Shown here: positions 1 to 7,641 of the stretch, one piece after another | Layout: every line of letters starts with the position of its first letter | How positions within the stretch are numbered: position 1 is the stretch's first letter | DNA from: Candidimonas sp. | Lineage (GTDB): Bacteria > Pseudomonadota > Gammaproteobacteria > Burkholderiales > Burkholderiaceae_B | NCBI GenBank assembly: GCA_004297945.1 | Contig: SCRC01000044.1 | Location: 1-51,585, forward strand | Direction: 5' to 3' | DNA: 51,585 bases | Program-made: the position numbers and the translations under genes | Notes under the pieces: generated by a model | Databases searched by the model: none | What the model was told of the DNA's origin: nothing | Seen by the model: only the letters and a program-made list of their open reading frames with translations

Positions 1-2
1 CA

Positions 3-596
3 AAGACCGTTACGGTTTACCAGCAGCAAGGCGCCGTTTACGCGCGCCAGCCGCTGCCACGCGTCATATTGCTCGACCATGACTGCGTCGATATGCGCCT
101 GCCATTTTTGGGCCGGGGCGAAGAAATCGCCTGGGCGCATTCCACTGCCGATGCCGCCGCCCGATACCACGACAGAGGCACCACCACAGTGCCGGCGCAG
201 CACTTATCGCTCGAAGAGGCCGACTTTATTATTTCAGCGGGTAATGGCGTGCAGGATCTGGATGGCTTTCACGCCCTGGCCGACGCCTTCGGAGCCGCCA
301 TCGGAGCAAGCCGCGTCGCCGTTGACGATGGACGATTCACCCGCGACCAGCAGGTTGGCGCAACAGGAAAAACGGTTGCCTCCAGCGTTTACATCGCACT
401 CGGAATTTCGGGAGCGGTGCAACACCTGCAAGGCATCAAAGATTGTCGCCATGTGATTGCCGTAAACACCGACGCCAGTGCTCCCATGGTCAAACGCGCA
501 GACTTCAGCGTTATCGACGACACCCAGGCACTTGCCCGGGCGCTATGCAAGGAAATCCACCTTGCACGCGGTCAACACATCGAGCCCCGGCCATGA
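3..596 (+). CDS. etfA: Electron transfer flavoprotein alpha subunit, 5' truncated by window edge
   Basis: This is the C-terminal part of an EtfA-type protein; the reading frame is open from the first bases, so the gene starts outside the window. The FAD-binding domain of ETF alpha is recognisable: FIISAGNG, QVGATGKTV, YIALGISGAVQH, and a final region rich in AVNTDASAP. In the family, EtfAB takes electrons from flavin dehydrogenases and passes them to the quinone pool. Here it sits directly before etfB (4-bp ATGA overlap) and gbcAB. In Pseudomonas betaine loci, an etfAB pair lies with dgcAB and serves dimethylglycine demethylation, so the same role is inferred. dgcAB would be expected just upstream, outside the window. 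Confidence 0.88.
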   Translation, partial: KTVTVYQQQGAVYARQPLPRVILLDHDCVDMRLPFLGRGEEIAWAHSTADAAARYHDRGTTTVPAQHLSLEEADFIISAGNGVQDLDGFHALADAFGAAIGASRVAVDDGRFTRDQQVGATGKTVASSVYIALGISGAVQHLQGIKDCRHVIAVNTDASAPMVKRADFSVIDDTQALARALCKEIHLARGQHIEPRP

Positions 597-1372
597 CTGA
601 ATCCATACGTCCATTGCGCGTAGTCGTCCTGGTGTCGGTCGGTCGCCACCCCGTTTCAGGCGTCTCGCGCTGGAGCCGCAACGATGCGCGCGCGCTAAGT
701 CTGGCGTTTTCGCTGCCGCCCTCGCTCACCTCGATAGAAGTCATCCATGCCGGCAACGCGCAGCACGCGGCGCTGGCCGACTACCTGGCGCTAGGGGTCA
801 AGGCGCTCAACGTTGTGAGCGTGGCGCCCGACATCAATATCGTGCCGGCATTGCTCGCACGCGCACGTCATGCGGATCTGATCATTTGCGGCTCGCGCGC
901 AGAAGGGCAAGAAGACAGTGGCATGGTGCCATATCTTCTTGCCAACGCGCTGGACACGAGTCTGGTGCCCAGTGTCCTTGGACTGACCATTGCCCAGGAT
1001 CACGCCGTTGCCGAACAATTCCTGCCCAAGGGCCGGCGCCGCAGCATCGAGGTTGGCTTGCCGACAGTAGTCACGGTGCATCCGCTCGCGCCCCTTACGG
1101 TGCGCTACGCCTACGCCCAAAAACAGGCGGGACGCATTATTGCGGCGCCAGCCCAGGCGCCAGCCATTGCAGGCACAGACTGGACTGTGGAAGCCATTCG
1201 CGCCAAACCCATTAAGCTTGCCGCGCGCGAAAAGCGCTCCGGCCACTCGCGCATGCTATCGGCCACCACAACGGAAAGCCGCGCGGGGCAGGTCATGAGT
1301 CAAGGCAGTACACAGGAAAAAGCAGCAGCCGTTATTACTTACTTGCGCGAGCATGGTTTGATTGATTACTGA
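593..1372 (+). CDS. etfB: Electron transfer flavoprotein beta subunit
   Basis: This 259-residue protein starts at ATG 593, which overlaps the etfA stop codon as ATGA, the usual sign of translational coupling. It is a diverged ETF beta: an N-terminal strand (VVVLVSVGRHP), a central segment like the AMP-binding region of ETF beta (ADLIICGSRAEGQEDSGMVPYLLA), and a GLPTVVTV strand. ETF beta binds AMP and completes the EtfAB heterodimer. It is followed after only 10 bp by gbcA, so etfAB-gbcAB are probably one transcript. The likely partner is the dimethylglycine dehydrogenase DgcAB, but this is inferred from the locus and not visible in the protein. Confidence 0.85.
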   Translation: MTESIRPLRVVVLVSVGRHPVSGVSRWSRNDARALSLAFSLPPSLTSIEVIHAGNAQHAALADYLALGVKALNVVSVAPDINIVPALLARARHADLIICGSRAEGQEDSGMVPYLLANALDTSLVPSVLGLTIAQDHAVAEQFLPKGRRRSIEVGLPTVVTVHPLAPLTVRYAYAQKQAGRIIAAPAQAPAIAGTDWTVEAIRAKPIKLAAREKRSGHSRMLSATTTESRAGQVMSQGSTQEKAAAVITYLREHGLIDY

Positions 1373-1382
1373 GGTCATGTTG

Positions 1383-2666
1383 ATGAAAGAGATATACGTG
1401 GCGTGTGAGCCGGGCAAAACAAAGGTATCGCCGGAGATTGCGGCGCTGGTTGAAAACCGCAAACCGGGGCATGCCCTGGATGCGCCCTTCTATATCAGCC
1501 CGGAGGTCTTCGAGGCCGACATGAAGCTGATATACGGCCAGCACTGGATCTACGTGGCGGTCGAGGCCGAAATCCCCGAACCCGGCGACTACATCACGGT
1601 CGACATACACCGAAATTCCGTGGTCGTCGTGCGCGATGACGACAACGCAATCAAGGCCTTCCATAACGTGTGCCGCCACCGCGGCTCACGCCTGTGCAAC
1701 GAACACAAAGGTTCCGTAGGCAATATTGTTTGCCCCTACCACCAGTGGACCTACGATCTGGAAGGCAAACTGCTGTTTGCCGAGCACATGGGCGACGATT
1801 TCGACCGCAGCCGCAACGGCTTGAAACCCGTCCATCTGCAAAACCTGGGTGGGCTCCTGTTCATTTGCCTGGCGGACTCCCCGCCGGCCGACTTTGAAGA
1901 GTTCAAGGCTGCGACCGAGCCATACATCCTGCCACATCAAATCAGCAAGACCAAGGTGGCCACGCAAGTCGATATCATCGAAGAGTGCAACTGGAAGCTC
2001 ACCATCGAAAACAATCGCGAATGCTATCACTGCGCGGCCAATCACCCCGAGCTGACGGCGTCCATTTTCGAGTACGGTTTTGGCTACCAGGCCTCGCCAA
2101 CCAACCGGGCCATGATCGAATCCTACGATAAACTGGTTCTGGAGCGATCCAAAGACTGGGAAGGCACCTATGGCTTGCCCTCGGTCGAAATTGAGCATCT
2201 GGACGGCAAGATCACGGGCTTTCGCACACAGCGCCTGCCCCTGGACCAACATGGCGAATCCGAAACTCTCGACGCCAAGATAGCCAGCAAAAAGCTGCTG
2301 GGCGACTTTACCCGGGCTGACCTGGGGGCCCTTTCGCTTTGGACTCAGCCGAATTCATGGCACCACTTCATGAGCGATCATATTGTTACGTTCCAGGTAT
2401 TTCCACTGTCGGCCGAGCGCACCATGGTGCGCACAACCTGGCTCGTGCATCAAGATGCGGTCGAAGGCGTCGATTACAACCTCGATAATCTGACCGCCGT
2501 CTGGAACGCCACCAATAATCAGGATCGCCGCCTCGTGGAAACTTCACAAAAAGGCATCCATAGCGATGCCTACGTGCCTGGCATGTACTCGCCTTACACC
2601 GAAATCTATGTCGAAAAATTTTGCTGCTGGTACATTGAGCGCCTAACCGCCTTGATCAATACCTGA
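1383..2666 (+). CDS. gbcA: Glycine betaine monooxygenase, Rieske oxygenase component
   Basis: This 427-residue Rieske non-heme iron oxygenase removes a methyl group from glycine betaine, giving dimethylglycine and formaldehyde. The Rieske [2Fe-2S] ligands are C97-R-H99 and C117-P-Y-H120. The mononuclear iron site shows H216 and H221 in an ExxHxxxxH pattern. ATG 1383 is preferred over TTG 1362 or ATG 1377 because GAGG at 1371-1374 is correctly spaced for it. The gene lies 10 bp after etfB and 22 bp before gbcB, its reductase. The gene pair and surrounding sox, purU and fdhA genes support betaine as substrate rather than stachydrine or carnitine, which related oxygenases use. Confidence 0.9.
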   Translation: MKEIYVACEPGKTKVSPEIAALVENRKPGHALDAPFYISPEVFEADMKLIYGQHWIYVAVEAEIPEPGDYITVDIHRNSVVVVRDDDNAIKAFHNVCRHRGSRLCNEHKGSVGNIVCPYHQWTYDLEGKLLFAEHMGDDFDRSRNGLKPVHLQNLGGLLFICLADSPPADFEEFKAATEPYILPHQISKTKVATQVDIIEECNWKLTIENNRECYHCAANHPELTASIFEYGFGYQASPTNRAMIESYDKLVLERSKDWEGTYGLPSVEIEHLDGKITGFRTQRLPLDQHGESETLDAKIASKKLLGDFTRADLGALSLWTQPNSWHHFMSDHIVTFQVFPLSAERTMVRTTWLVHQDAVEGVDYNLDNLTAVWNATNNQDRRLVETSQKGIHSDAYVPGMYSPYTEIYVEKFCCWYIERLTALINT

Positions 2667-2688
2667 ACGGCACGGGCGGGAGCACAAT

Positions 2689-3810
2689 ATGGAAGTAAGC
2701 GCCAATCGAATAAACCAGGCCGGATTCTGGGAGCAGCTCCCGCCGGTGTGGAACAGCGACGACGAAGAATCACTGATTTGCTGTTCGGTCACCGATGAAA
2801 CTCATGACGTAAAAACCTTCGCATTCAGAACTCCGAAGGGCCATCTGTTTCATTTTTTACCGGGACAGTTTCTAACGCTTGAACTTGATATTGATGGCAC
2901 GCAAATCAATCGCTGCTACACCATCTCGTCGCCCCCAACCCGGCCCCACCTGCTCACCATTACCGTCAAGCGCGTCATCAACGGCATCGTATCGAACTGG
3001 CTGCACGATCATCTGAAAGTCGGCGATCGGCTGCGTGTTCTGCCACCTTCAGGTGAATTCACCTGCGCCAACTATCCCGCCAAGAAATACCTGTTCTTGT
3101 CGGCCGGCTCGGGCGTGACCCCACTGATGTCCATGTCCCGCACCTACAGCGATCTGGCCGACGATCGCGACATCGTTTTCTTGCATAGCGCACGAACTCC
3201 GGACGACATTATTTTTGAAAGCGAGCTCAATCGGCTATCGTATACGCAACCGCATTTTCGCACCCACTTCATCTGCGAACGCAATGGCGAACGCCGCCAT
3301 TGGAACGGCGTCAACGGCTATCTGACCTTGTCCTTGCTGCAGTTGAGCACGCCCGATTTCCTGGAACGGGAAGTATTTATTTGCGGACCCGAGCCGTACA
3401 TGCGATCCGTTAAAGGTATGCTCGAAGATGCCGGTTATCCGATGGATCACTACCATCAGGAAAGCTTCTCTTTCGAGTCCCTGTCGAAGGTACAAGATGA
3501 GCCATCGACCGATACCGTGGCCGACGCTGTGGCCGCGGCAGGCATTGAACTGTTCAACGTGCAGTTTCAAAAAAGCCATCGCGAAATTACCTGCGTCTCC
3601 AGCCAAAGCGTTCTGGATGCTGCCCGCCAGTCTGGCGTGCGTCTGGCCTCATCATGCACGCAAGGCATGTGCGGCACCTGCAAAGTCAAGCTCATATCCG
3701 GCCAGGTTCACATGGAACACAAGGGTGGCATTCGCCAGCGTGAAATCGACCAGGGCTATGTGTTGCTGTGTTGCAGCCGGCCACTGAGCGATCTGGTTAT
3801 TGACAAATAA
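2689..3810 (+). CDS. gbcB: Glycine betaine monooxygenase, ferredoxin reductase component
   Basis: This 373-residue protein delivers NAD(P)H electrons to GbcA. Domains in order are an FAD-binding barrel with RCYTISSPP (residues 75-83), a nucleotide-binding domain starting at SAGSGVTPL (138-146), and a C-terminal plant-type [2Fe-2S] ferredoxin domain with C323, C328, C331 and C361 or C362. This FAD-NAD-ferredoxin order is that of the class IA-like reductases paired with Rieske oxygenases. It is the last gene of the etfAB-gbcAB run. No obvious U-rich terminator hairpin follows; instead a 1.1-kb repeat-filled gap separates it from the converging cbcX. Confidence 0.9.
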   Translation: MEVSANRINQAGFWEQLPPVWNSDDEESLICCSVTDETHDVKTFAFRTPKGHLFHFLPGQFLTLELDIDGTQINRCYTISSPPTRPHLLTITVKRVINGIVSNWLHDHLKVGDRLRVLPPSGEFTCANYPAKKYLFLSAGSGVTPLMSMSRTYSDLADDRDIVFLHSARTPDDIIFESELNRLSYTQPHFRTHFICERNGERRHWNGVNGYLTLSLLQLSTPDFLEREVFICGPEPYMRSVKGMLEDAGYPMDHYHQESFSFESLSKVQDEPSTDTVADAVAAAGIELFNVQFQKSHREITCVSSQSVLDAARQSGVRLASSCTQGMCGTCKVKLISGQVHMEHKGGIRQREIDQGYVLLCCSRPLSDLVIDK

Positions 3811-3964
3811 TTCCATTTCTAAATCAATCGTTCACGCTTTTTTTGAAAATGGAATTAGGGTATTTTTGGTTGACGTGTTTACGGGATTGAATGTGTTTCG
3901 CGTCGCTGTTTTTTGAGCTGTTTTGGGTGAAGGCTCATTTTAGATGGGGTCGTTCTATTAAGAC

Positions 3965-4188
3965 GCCGCAGGGCGAGGAGTGGGTACTGTCCGGTCCGTC
4001 CAGCGGTCGTGGCGCTGCGCGCCCCGACTGCCCGGGTCTGCCTCGTCCAGGCGGGCGTCGGGCGAACTCACTGCGCCTCGCACGCGAGGCTTCGTTCAGA
4101 CAGCGCCCGACGACACCCCCCGCCTTCCCTTCGTCAGCACCCGGCGCTGGCCGAATGACCGGACAGTACCCACTCCTCGCCCTGCGGC
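3965..4188. repeat. 224-bp MITE-like element with perfect 32-bp terminal inverted repeats
   Basis: Bases 3965-3996 and 4157-4188 are perfect reverse complements over all 32 positions, starting GCCGCAGGGCGAGGAG and continuing to CTGTCCGGTC at the inner end. The 160-bp interior has no credible coding sequence. No clear target duplication flanks it. The interior resembles, in inverse orientation, the interior of the element at 4308-4503. It could be a non-autonomous transposon or an intergenic structured repeat; no transposase is present. Confidence 0.75.
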
Positions 4189-4307
4189 TGCGATGATGAC
4201 ATGCGTCGGGAGATGTGGAGGGCGGCAGATACTTGGTCTATGAATGTCTATCGAGCAACATGATGGAGACAGGCTAGGCAAGTGGCCCTAGGCATCCCAT
4301 TACACGA

Positions 4308-4503
4308 GCCGTCTATGGGGGCGGGGCCGGGCCGGCGTAAGGCGTGCTCCGGATGCTGACGAAGGGAAGGCGGGGGCTGTCGGCGGGCCGTGTTTGAGCG
4401 TAGCCGCGCCAGCGGCGTAGCGAGTTTGGCCCGACGCCCGCCTGGACGAGGCAGATCCGGATCAAGCACGCCGTGCCGGCCCTGCCCAGCTCCCATAGAC
4501 GGC
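4308..4503. repeat. Second, diverged inverted relative of the 224-bp element
   Basis: The outer ends GCCGTCTATGGG (4308-4319) and its complement (4492-4503) form imperfect terminal inverted repeats. The inner sequence (ACGAAGGGAAGGCGGGGG and GACGCCCGCCTGGACGAG) matches the reverse complement of 3965-4188. The termini differ between the two copies while the core is shared. Confidence 0.65.
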
Positions 4504-4739
4504 GTCTTCAGAGACCAAAACGTCCACCAGCCAAACCCCCAAACATCCCGTGCCGTATACCGTTTGATCAAAAACGCTCTAACTCTAAGGTAGTGACAGC
4601 CAATCCAATCAAATTCATGAACGATCAGGCCGATCAATCTCATCAACGGCCACGCCAACTTCCGCCATGCCGCGGGGCTATAAGGTTCTGTCAAAGGTTG
4701 GGACGATGCTATTTACCGTAAACGCCACCGGCTGCGAAT

Positions 4740-4763
4740 GCCACCCACAAGGGGTGGCGCTAC
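4740..4763 (-). repeat. REP hairpin, stem class C
   Basis: Read on the minus strand it has head GTAGC, stem GCCACCC/GGGTGGC and loop CTTGT. The flank 4764-4822 is a longer conserved REP context also found at 25213-25260. Confidence 0.8.
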
Positions 4764-4844
4764 AGGGCTGCCGCTACGTCTGCGCTTGGCTTTCGCGTTC
4801 ACAATTGATTTAGAAATGGAATAATCGGCTCCTCGCCGATCGCT

Positions 4845-4882
4845 GAAAAATTCGGGGCGCCGTCATAAAAACGGCGCCCCGA
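4845..4882 (-). terminator. Rho-independent terminator of cbcX
   Basis: A perfect 12-bp stem (4852-4863 with 4871-4882, core CGGGGCGCCGT) and a 7-base loop lie 44 bp after the cbcX stop. The A-tract at 4845-4850 gives a U-run on the minus-strand transcript. Confidence 0.85.
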
Positions 4883-4925
4883 TTAATTCGCCTAGCCTGG
4901 CCTTAGGCCGTGCCAGACATCATCA

Positions 4926-5780
4926 CTATTTTCCAACCCAACCATTAACCTCGGCAGCATGCGCCGCCACCCACTTCTTGGCGGCCGCAGGAGCTGCCAT
5001 GCCGTCCTGGATATCGACCATCACCGCACTGATCTGGCCGGGCTTCCACTGGAATTTACGCAGGAAATTCACAACCGGCTTGGCCTTGGTTTCGAGCTTG
5101 GGATTGATCATGACCTGAACATTTTCCGACGCGCCATACACTTTTTTCGGGTCGCTCAGGAAATGCAGCTTGTATTTACCGAACATCCAGTGCGGCTGCC
5201 AGCCTGTAACCACGATGGCCTTGTGGGCCCGAATCGCACGATCAAGCGCTACCGCCATCCCTGCACCGGAACTGGGTAGCAGCCTATAGCCCAAGTCGTA
5301 GGCGACGATAGCCTTCTCAGTCTTTTCCATCACTCCCGCCCCCGCATCGATACCGGTAATCACGCCACCAAACGCCGCCTTCTCCGTTTTCAGATCCGCT
5401 ATTGTCTTGGCCTTGACGTAGTCCGGCACGACCAGGCCGATCTTGGCGTCTGGCTCAACCGTGCCCACGAGGACAATTTGCTTTTTGAATTTCTTATAAT
5501 ATTGGGAGTGCGTAACAGGCAGCCAGGCCGACAGGCTTGCATCCAGGTCGCCACGCGCCACGCCCGACCACATGATGCCGGCCGATACCGGAATCATCTT
5601 TACGTCATAGCCCAGCTTCTCGCGAATAATGACTGCGGCCACTTCGGTCGTGGCCACACTGTCGGCCCAACCATCCACATAGCCAAGTTTGATTTCCGGC
5701 TTGCCGGCCGCCTGAGCCAGGGCCGAAAGGCTCAAGGTAACAGCCAAGCCCAACGTTGTAATTAGAGAGCAAACTTTCAT
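4926..5780 (-). CDS. cbcX: Glycine betaine/choline-type ABC transporter substrate-binding protein
   Basis: This 284-residue OpuAC-family periplasmic binding protein has an N-terminal signal peptide (MKVCSL, a hydrophobic stretch, then ALAQAAG). The tryptophan-containing motifs GWADSVA, AWLP and GWQPHW are of the kind that forms the aromatic cage holding a quaternary ammonium group. ATG 5780 has the ribosome site AAAGGAT; the in-frame ATG at 5804 would add eight residues before the signal peptide and is less likely. In Pseudomonas the cbcXWV genes are contiguous; here the binding protein stands alone, 10 kb from cbcVW (16-18 kb), with its own terminator. Choline, betaine or carnitine are possible ligands; betaine is favoured by the neighbours. 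Confidence 0.85.
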   Translation of the reverse strand: MKVCSLITTLGLAVTLSLSALAQAAGKPEIKLGYVDGWADSVATTEVAAVIIREKLGYDVKMIPVSAGIMWSGVARGDLDASLSAWLPVTHSQYYKKFKKQIVLVGTVEPDAKIGLVVPDYVKAKTIADLKTEKAAFGGVITGIDAGAGVMEKTEKAIVAYDLGYRLLPSSGAGMAVALDRAIRAHKAIVVTGWQPHWMFGKYKLHFLSDPKKVYGASENVQVMINPKLETKAKPVVNFLRKFQWKPGQISAVMVDIQDGMAAPAAAKKWVAAHAAEVNGWVGK

Positions 5781-5848
5781 AGTTAATCCTTTTTGTTTAT
5801 ACATCAGTTAACAACAAACAAACGTCCTGCCATTCGTTGCGAAAACCT

Positions 5849-6868
5849 CTATTGCCTCATATAGTTAGCGGAAGAATTCTGAAATGAAGTATTGATGTGA
5901 TGCAGCCCCCATCCACGCTCCGAACTAGGAGTCACACCAAACAATTTACGATACGTTTTGCTGAAATGGCAGGCCGATTGAAAACCACAAGCAACGGTAA
6001 TATTCATCACCGACAAGCCGGTTTGCGTGAGCAGCTCGCGGGCCCGCTGGAGCCGCAAGTTCAGGTAATACTGGGTGGGCGTAACACCCAGATTTTCGCG
6101 AAACATTCTTTGTATCTGCCGCTGCGACGAGTGCGATAATTCAGCCAGTTCGCCCAGGGACAGCGGCTCTTCGATATTGGCCTCCATTAACGAGGCGACT
6201 TCAACCAGGGCCTCTCTGACCGAGCCCACCCGTGCCAGCAGCGGCACGCGCTGGCGATCTTTCGCATCGCGAATATGAGCCACAATAAACTGGCTCGCAA
6301 TGGATGCCCGAACATCGGCCCCCACCCTGCTTGCAATCAGATGCAAGACCATATCCAGCGGCGCGACTCCGCCGGTGCATGTGACCCGATTGCGATCCAC
6401 AACAAATACTTTTTCTTCGAACTCGACCATCGGGAATTCCTGCCGCAGCACGGTCAGATTTTCCCAGTGCGTCGAACAGCGATACCCGTTGAGCAAACCC
6501 GCCTTGGCCAAGGCATAGGCGCCTGTGCACATACTGCCCAAAGGAATACCCTGCGCGGCGAGGTGGCGCAATGTGGCCAAAATTTCGGGGCTGCTGGCCG
6601 CCCTGATTCCGGTTCCGCCGCAAACAAAAACGACATCGGGCATATCCCGATTATCGAATGGCTGCGTCGCGATGGCGATGCCATTGCTTGAAACAACTGA
6701 ACTGGCCTCCGGATGCAGGATGGACCACCGATATACTGATTTGCCCAGTAGGTGGTTCGCCATTCTAAGCACCTCTACCGCGCTTGAAAACGACAGCAAG
6801 GTAAACGAGGGCAGCAGCACGAATCCAAAGTGCGTGTAGTCGCTGAAAGACTTTGCAGGCCGGATCAT
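5849..6868 (-). CDS. gbdR: DJ-1/PfpI-AraC family transcriptional regulator, GbdR-like
   Basis: This 339-residue protein has an N-terminal glutamine-amidotransferase-like (DJ-1/PfpI) domain, residues about 13-180, with the nucleophile-elbow region CTGAYALAKAGLL. Two AraC helix-turn-helix units follow, about residues 225-325 (LGELAELSHSSQRQIQRMF and NITVACGFQSACHFSKTYR). GbdR and its relatives CdhR and SouR share this architecture and activate betaine, carnitine or sarcosine genes. The motifs SSAVEVLRMAN and LMEANIEEPLSLGELA are close to GbdR as I remember it. Position beside cbcX and the sox operon supports a role as regulator of this locus. Orthology to GbdR rather than SouR cannot be proven here. 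Confidence 0.72.
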   Translation of the reverse strand: MIRPAKSFSDYTHFGFVLLPSFTLLSFSSAVEVLRMANHLLGKSVYRWSILHPEASSVVSSNGIAIATQPFDNRDMPDVVFVCGGTGIRAASSPEILATLRHLAAQGIPLGSMCTGAYALAKAGLLNGYRCSTHWENLTVLRQEFPMVEFEEKVFVVDRNRVTCTGGVAPLDMVLHLIASRVGADVRASIASQFIVAHIRDAKDRQRVPLLARVGSVREALVEVASLMEANIEEPLSLGELAELSHSSQRQIQRMFRENLGVTPTQYYLNLRLQRARELLTQTGLSVMNITVACGFQSACHFSKTYRKLFGVTPSSERGWGLHHINTSFQNSSANYMRQ

Positions 6869-6946
6869 TTCGATTCATCCGTCAAATGGTTAAATACAAA
6901 TGCCTTGAAATTACGTTTTTACAGATAGTGTGTTGCTTGCCAACAT

Positions 6947-7015
6947 GGCAGCCACAAGGGCTGCCTCTACGAAAACCTACCGTCAGCTAACGTAGCGGCA
7001 CCCCTTGTGGGTGCC
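6947..7015. repeat. Inverted pair of REP hairpins (class A minus, class B plus)
   Basis: 6947-6970 is a minus-orientation hairpin with stem GGCAGCC. 6992-7015 is a plus-orientation hairpin with stem GGCACCC. They face tail to head across 21 bp between soxG and the regulator gene. Confidence 0.85.
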
Positions 7016-7029
7016 ACCCCACCCGCCCC

Positions 7030-7641
7030 TCACAAATAAAACTCATGGGCCGCATAAAACTCATGGGCCGCATCAAGCATCATGCGCACGGCATAATCGG
7101 CAAAGCTGCGCCGGACAATGACTATCCACGCGCCATCGGCTTGCGGCCGCAAGGTCACGCCCGCCTTGAAAAAACACGATTGCGCGCACTGCCCGTCGGC
7201 AAACACCGAAGGATGCAAATCCAGCGGACAACCTTTTTGCAGAACATCCCGGGCGTGAACGCCCGACAAGCGCAATGTGGTGTAGCCACTGCTCACATCG
7301 ACGCTGGTCGCGAATTGTGCGCCAAACTTGCCACGCAAGGCCGCCTCCAGCGTCGCTGGCGTATCCGCAAGAGATTGCGCCAGCCATTCATTGGGCCCCA
7401 GCCACCACAGCACATGCTTGGCGCCAACCGATACCGTATTGGGTTGAGCCGGCAACGCTACGCCCAATATGTCGCCAATAGCCTGGACAAACTCGGGTGA
7501 ATTCGAATTCCCACGAATATTGTTCAGCTCGAAAAACGGCATTTCCTCTATTCGTACCTGTGCGTGCAGGCGAGAGGGCGTCTTGGCCAAAAGATCTTGC
7601 ACGCCCACCAGGGGCGATTCGCGAACGATTTCAGTCTGCAT
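7030..7641 (-). CDS. soxG: Sarcosine oxidase gamma subunit
   Basis: This 203-residue protein matches the gamma subunit of heterotetrameric sarcosine oxidase, a GcvT-like fold without catalytic function of its own that packs against the alpha subunit. Recognisable segments are KHVLWWLGPNEWL, VDVSSGYTTLRLSG and CPLDLHPSVF. ATG 7641 overlaps the end of soxA by 11 bp, in line with the fixed soxBDAG order. An N-terminal extension upstream in the same frame would lie wholly inside soxA and is rejected. The last residues repeat the short motif AAHEFY, from a small tandem duplication near the stop codon. Confidence 0.9.
   Translation of the reverse strand: MQTEIVRESPLVGVQDLLAKTPSRLHAQVRIEEMPFFELNNIRGNSNSPEFVQAIGDILGVALPAQPNTVSVGAKHVLWWLGPNEWLAQSLADTPATLEAALRGKFGAQFATSVDVSSGYTTLRLSGVHARDVLQKGCPLDLHPSVFADGQCAQSCFFKAGVTLRPQADGAWIVIVRRSFADYAVRMMLDAAHEFYAAHEFYL

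Larger units (their letters stand above)
3811..4925. other. 1.1-kb gene-free gap filled with repeats between gbcB and cbcX
   Basis: No convincing gene is present. The gap holds two related inverted elements (3965-4188 and 4308-4503), one stem-class-C REP hairpin (4740-4763) with an extended REP flank, and the cbcX terminator. A 19-bp sequence at 3810-3828 recurs inverted at 4804-4822, so most of the gap is bracketed by the same short sequence. GC-rich arginine/proline-coding frames across the elements are by-products of the repeats. Confidence 0.8.

Noticed and set aside
4248-4694. 148-residue minus-strand frame in the gbcB-cbcX gap
   Set aside because: More than half of it is the repeat element at 4308-4503; the first 60 residues show no recognisable domain.
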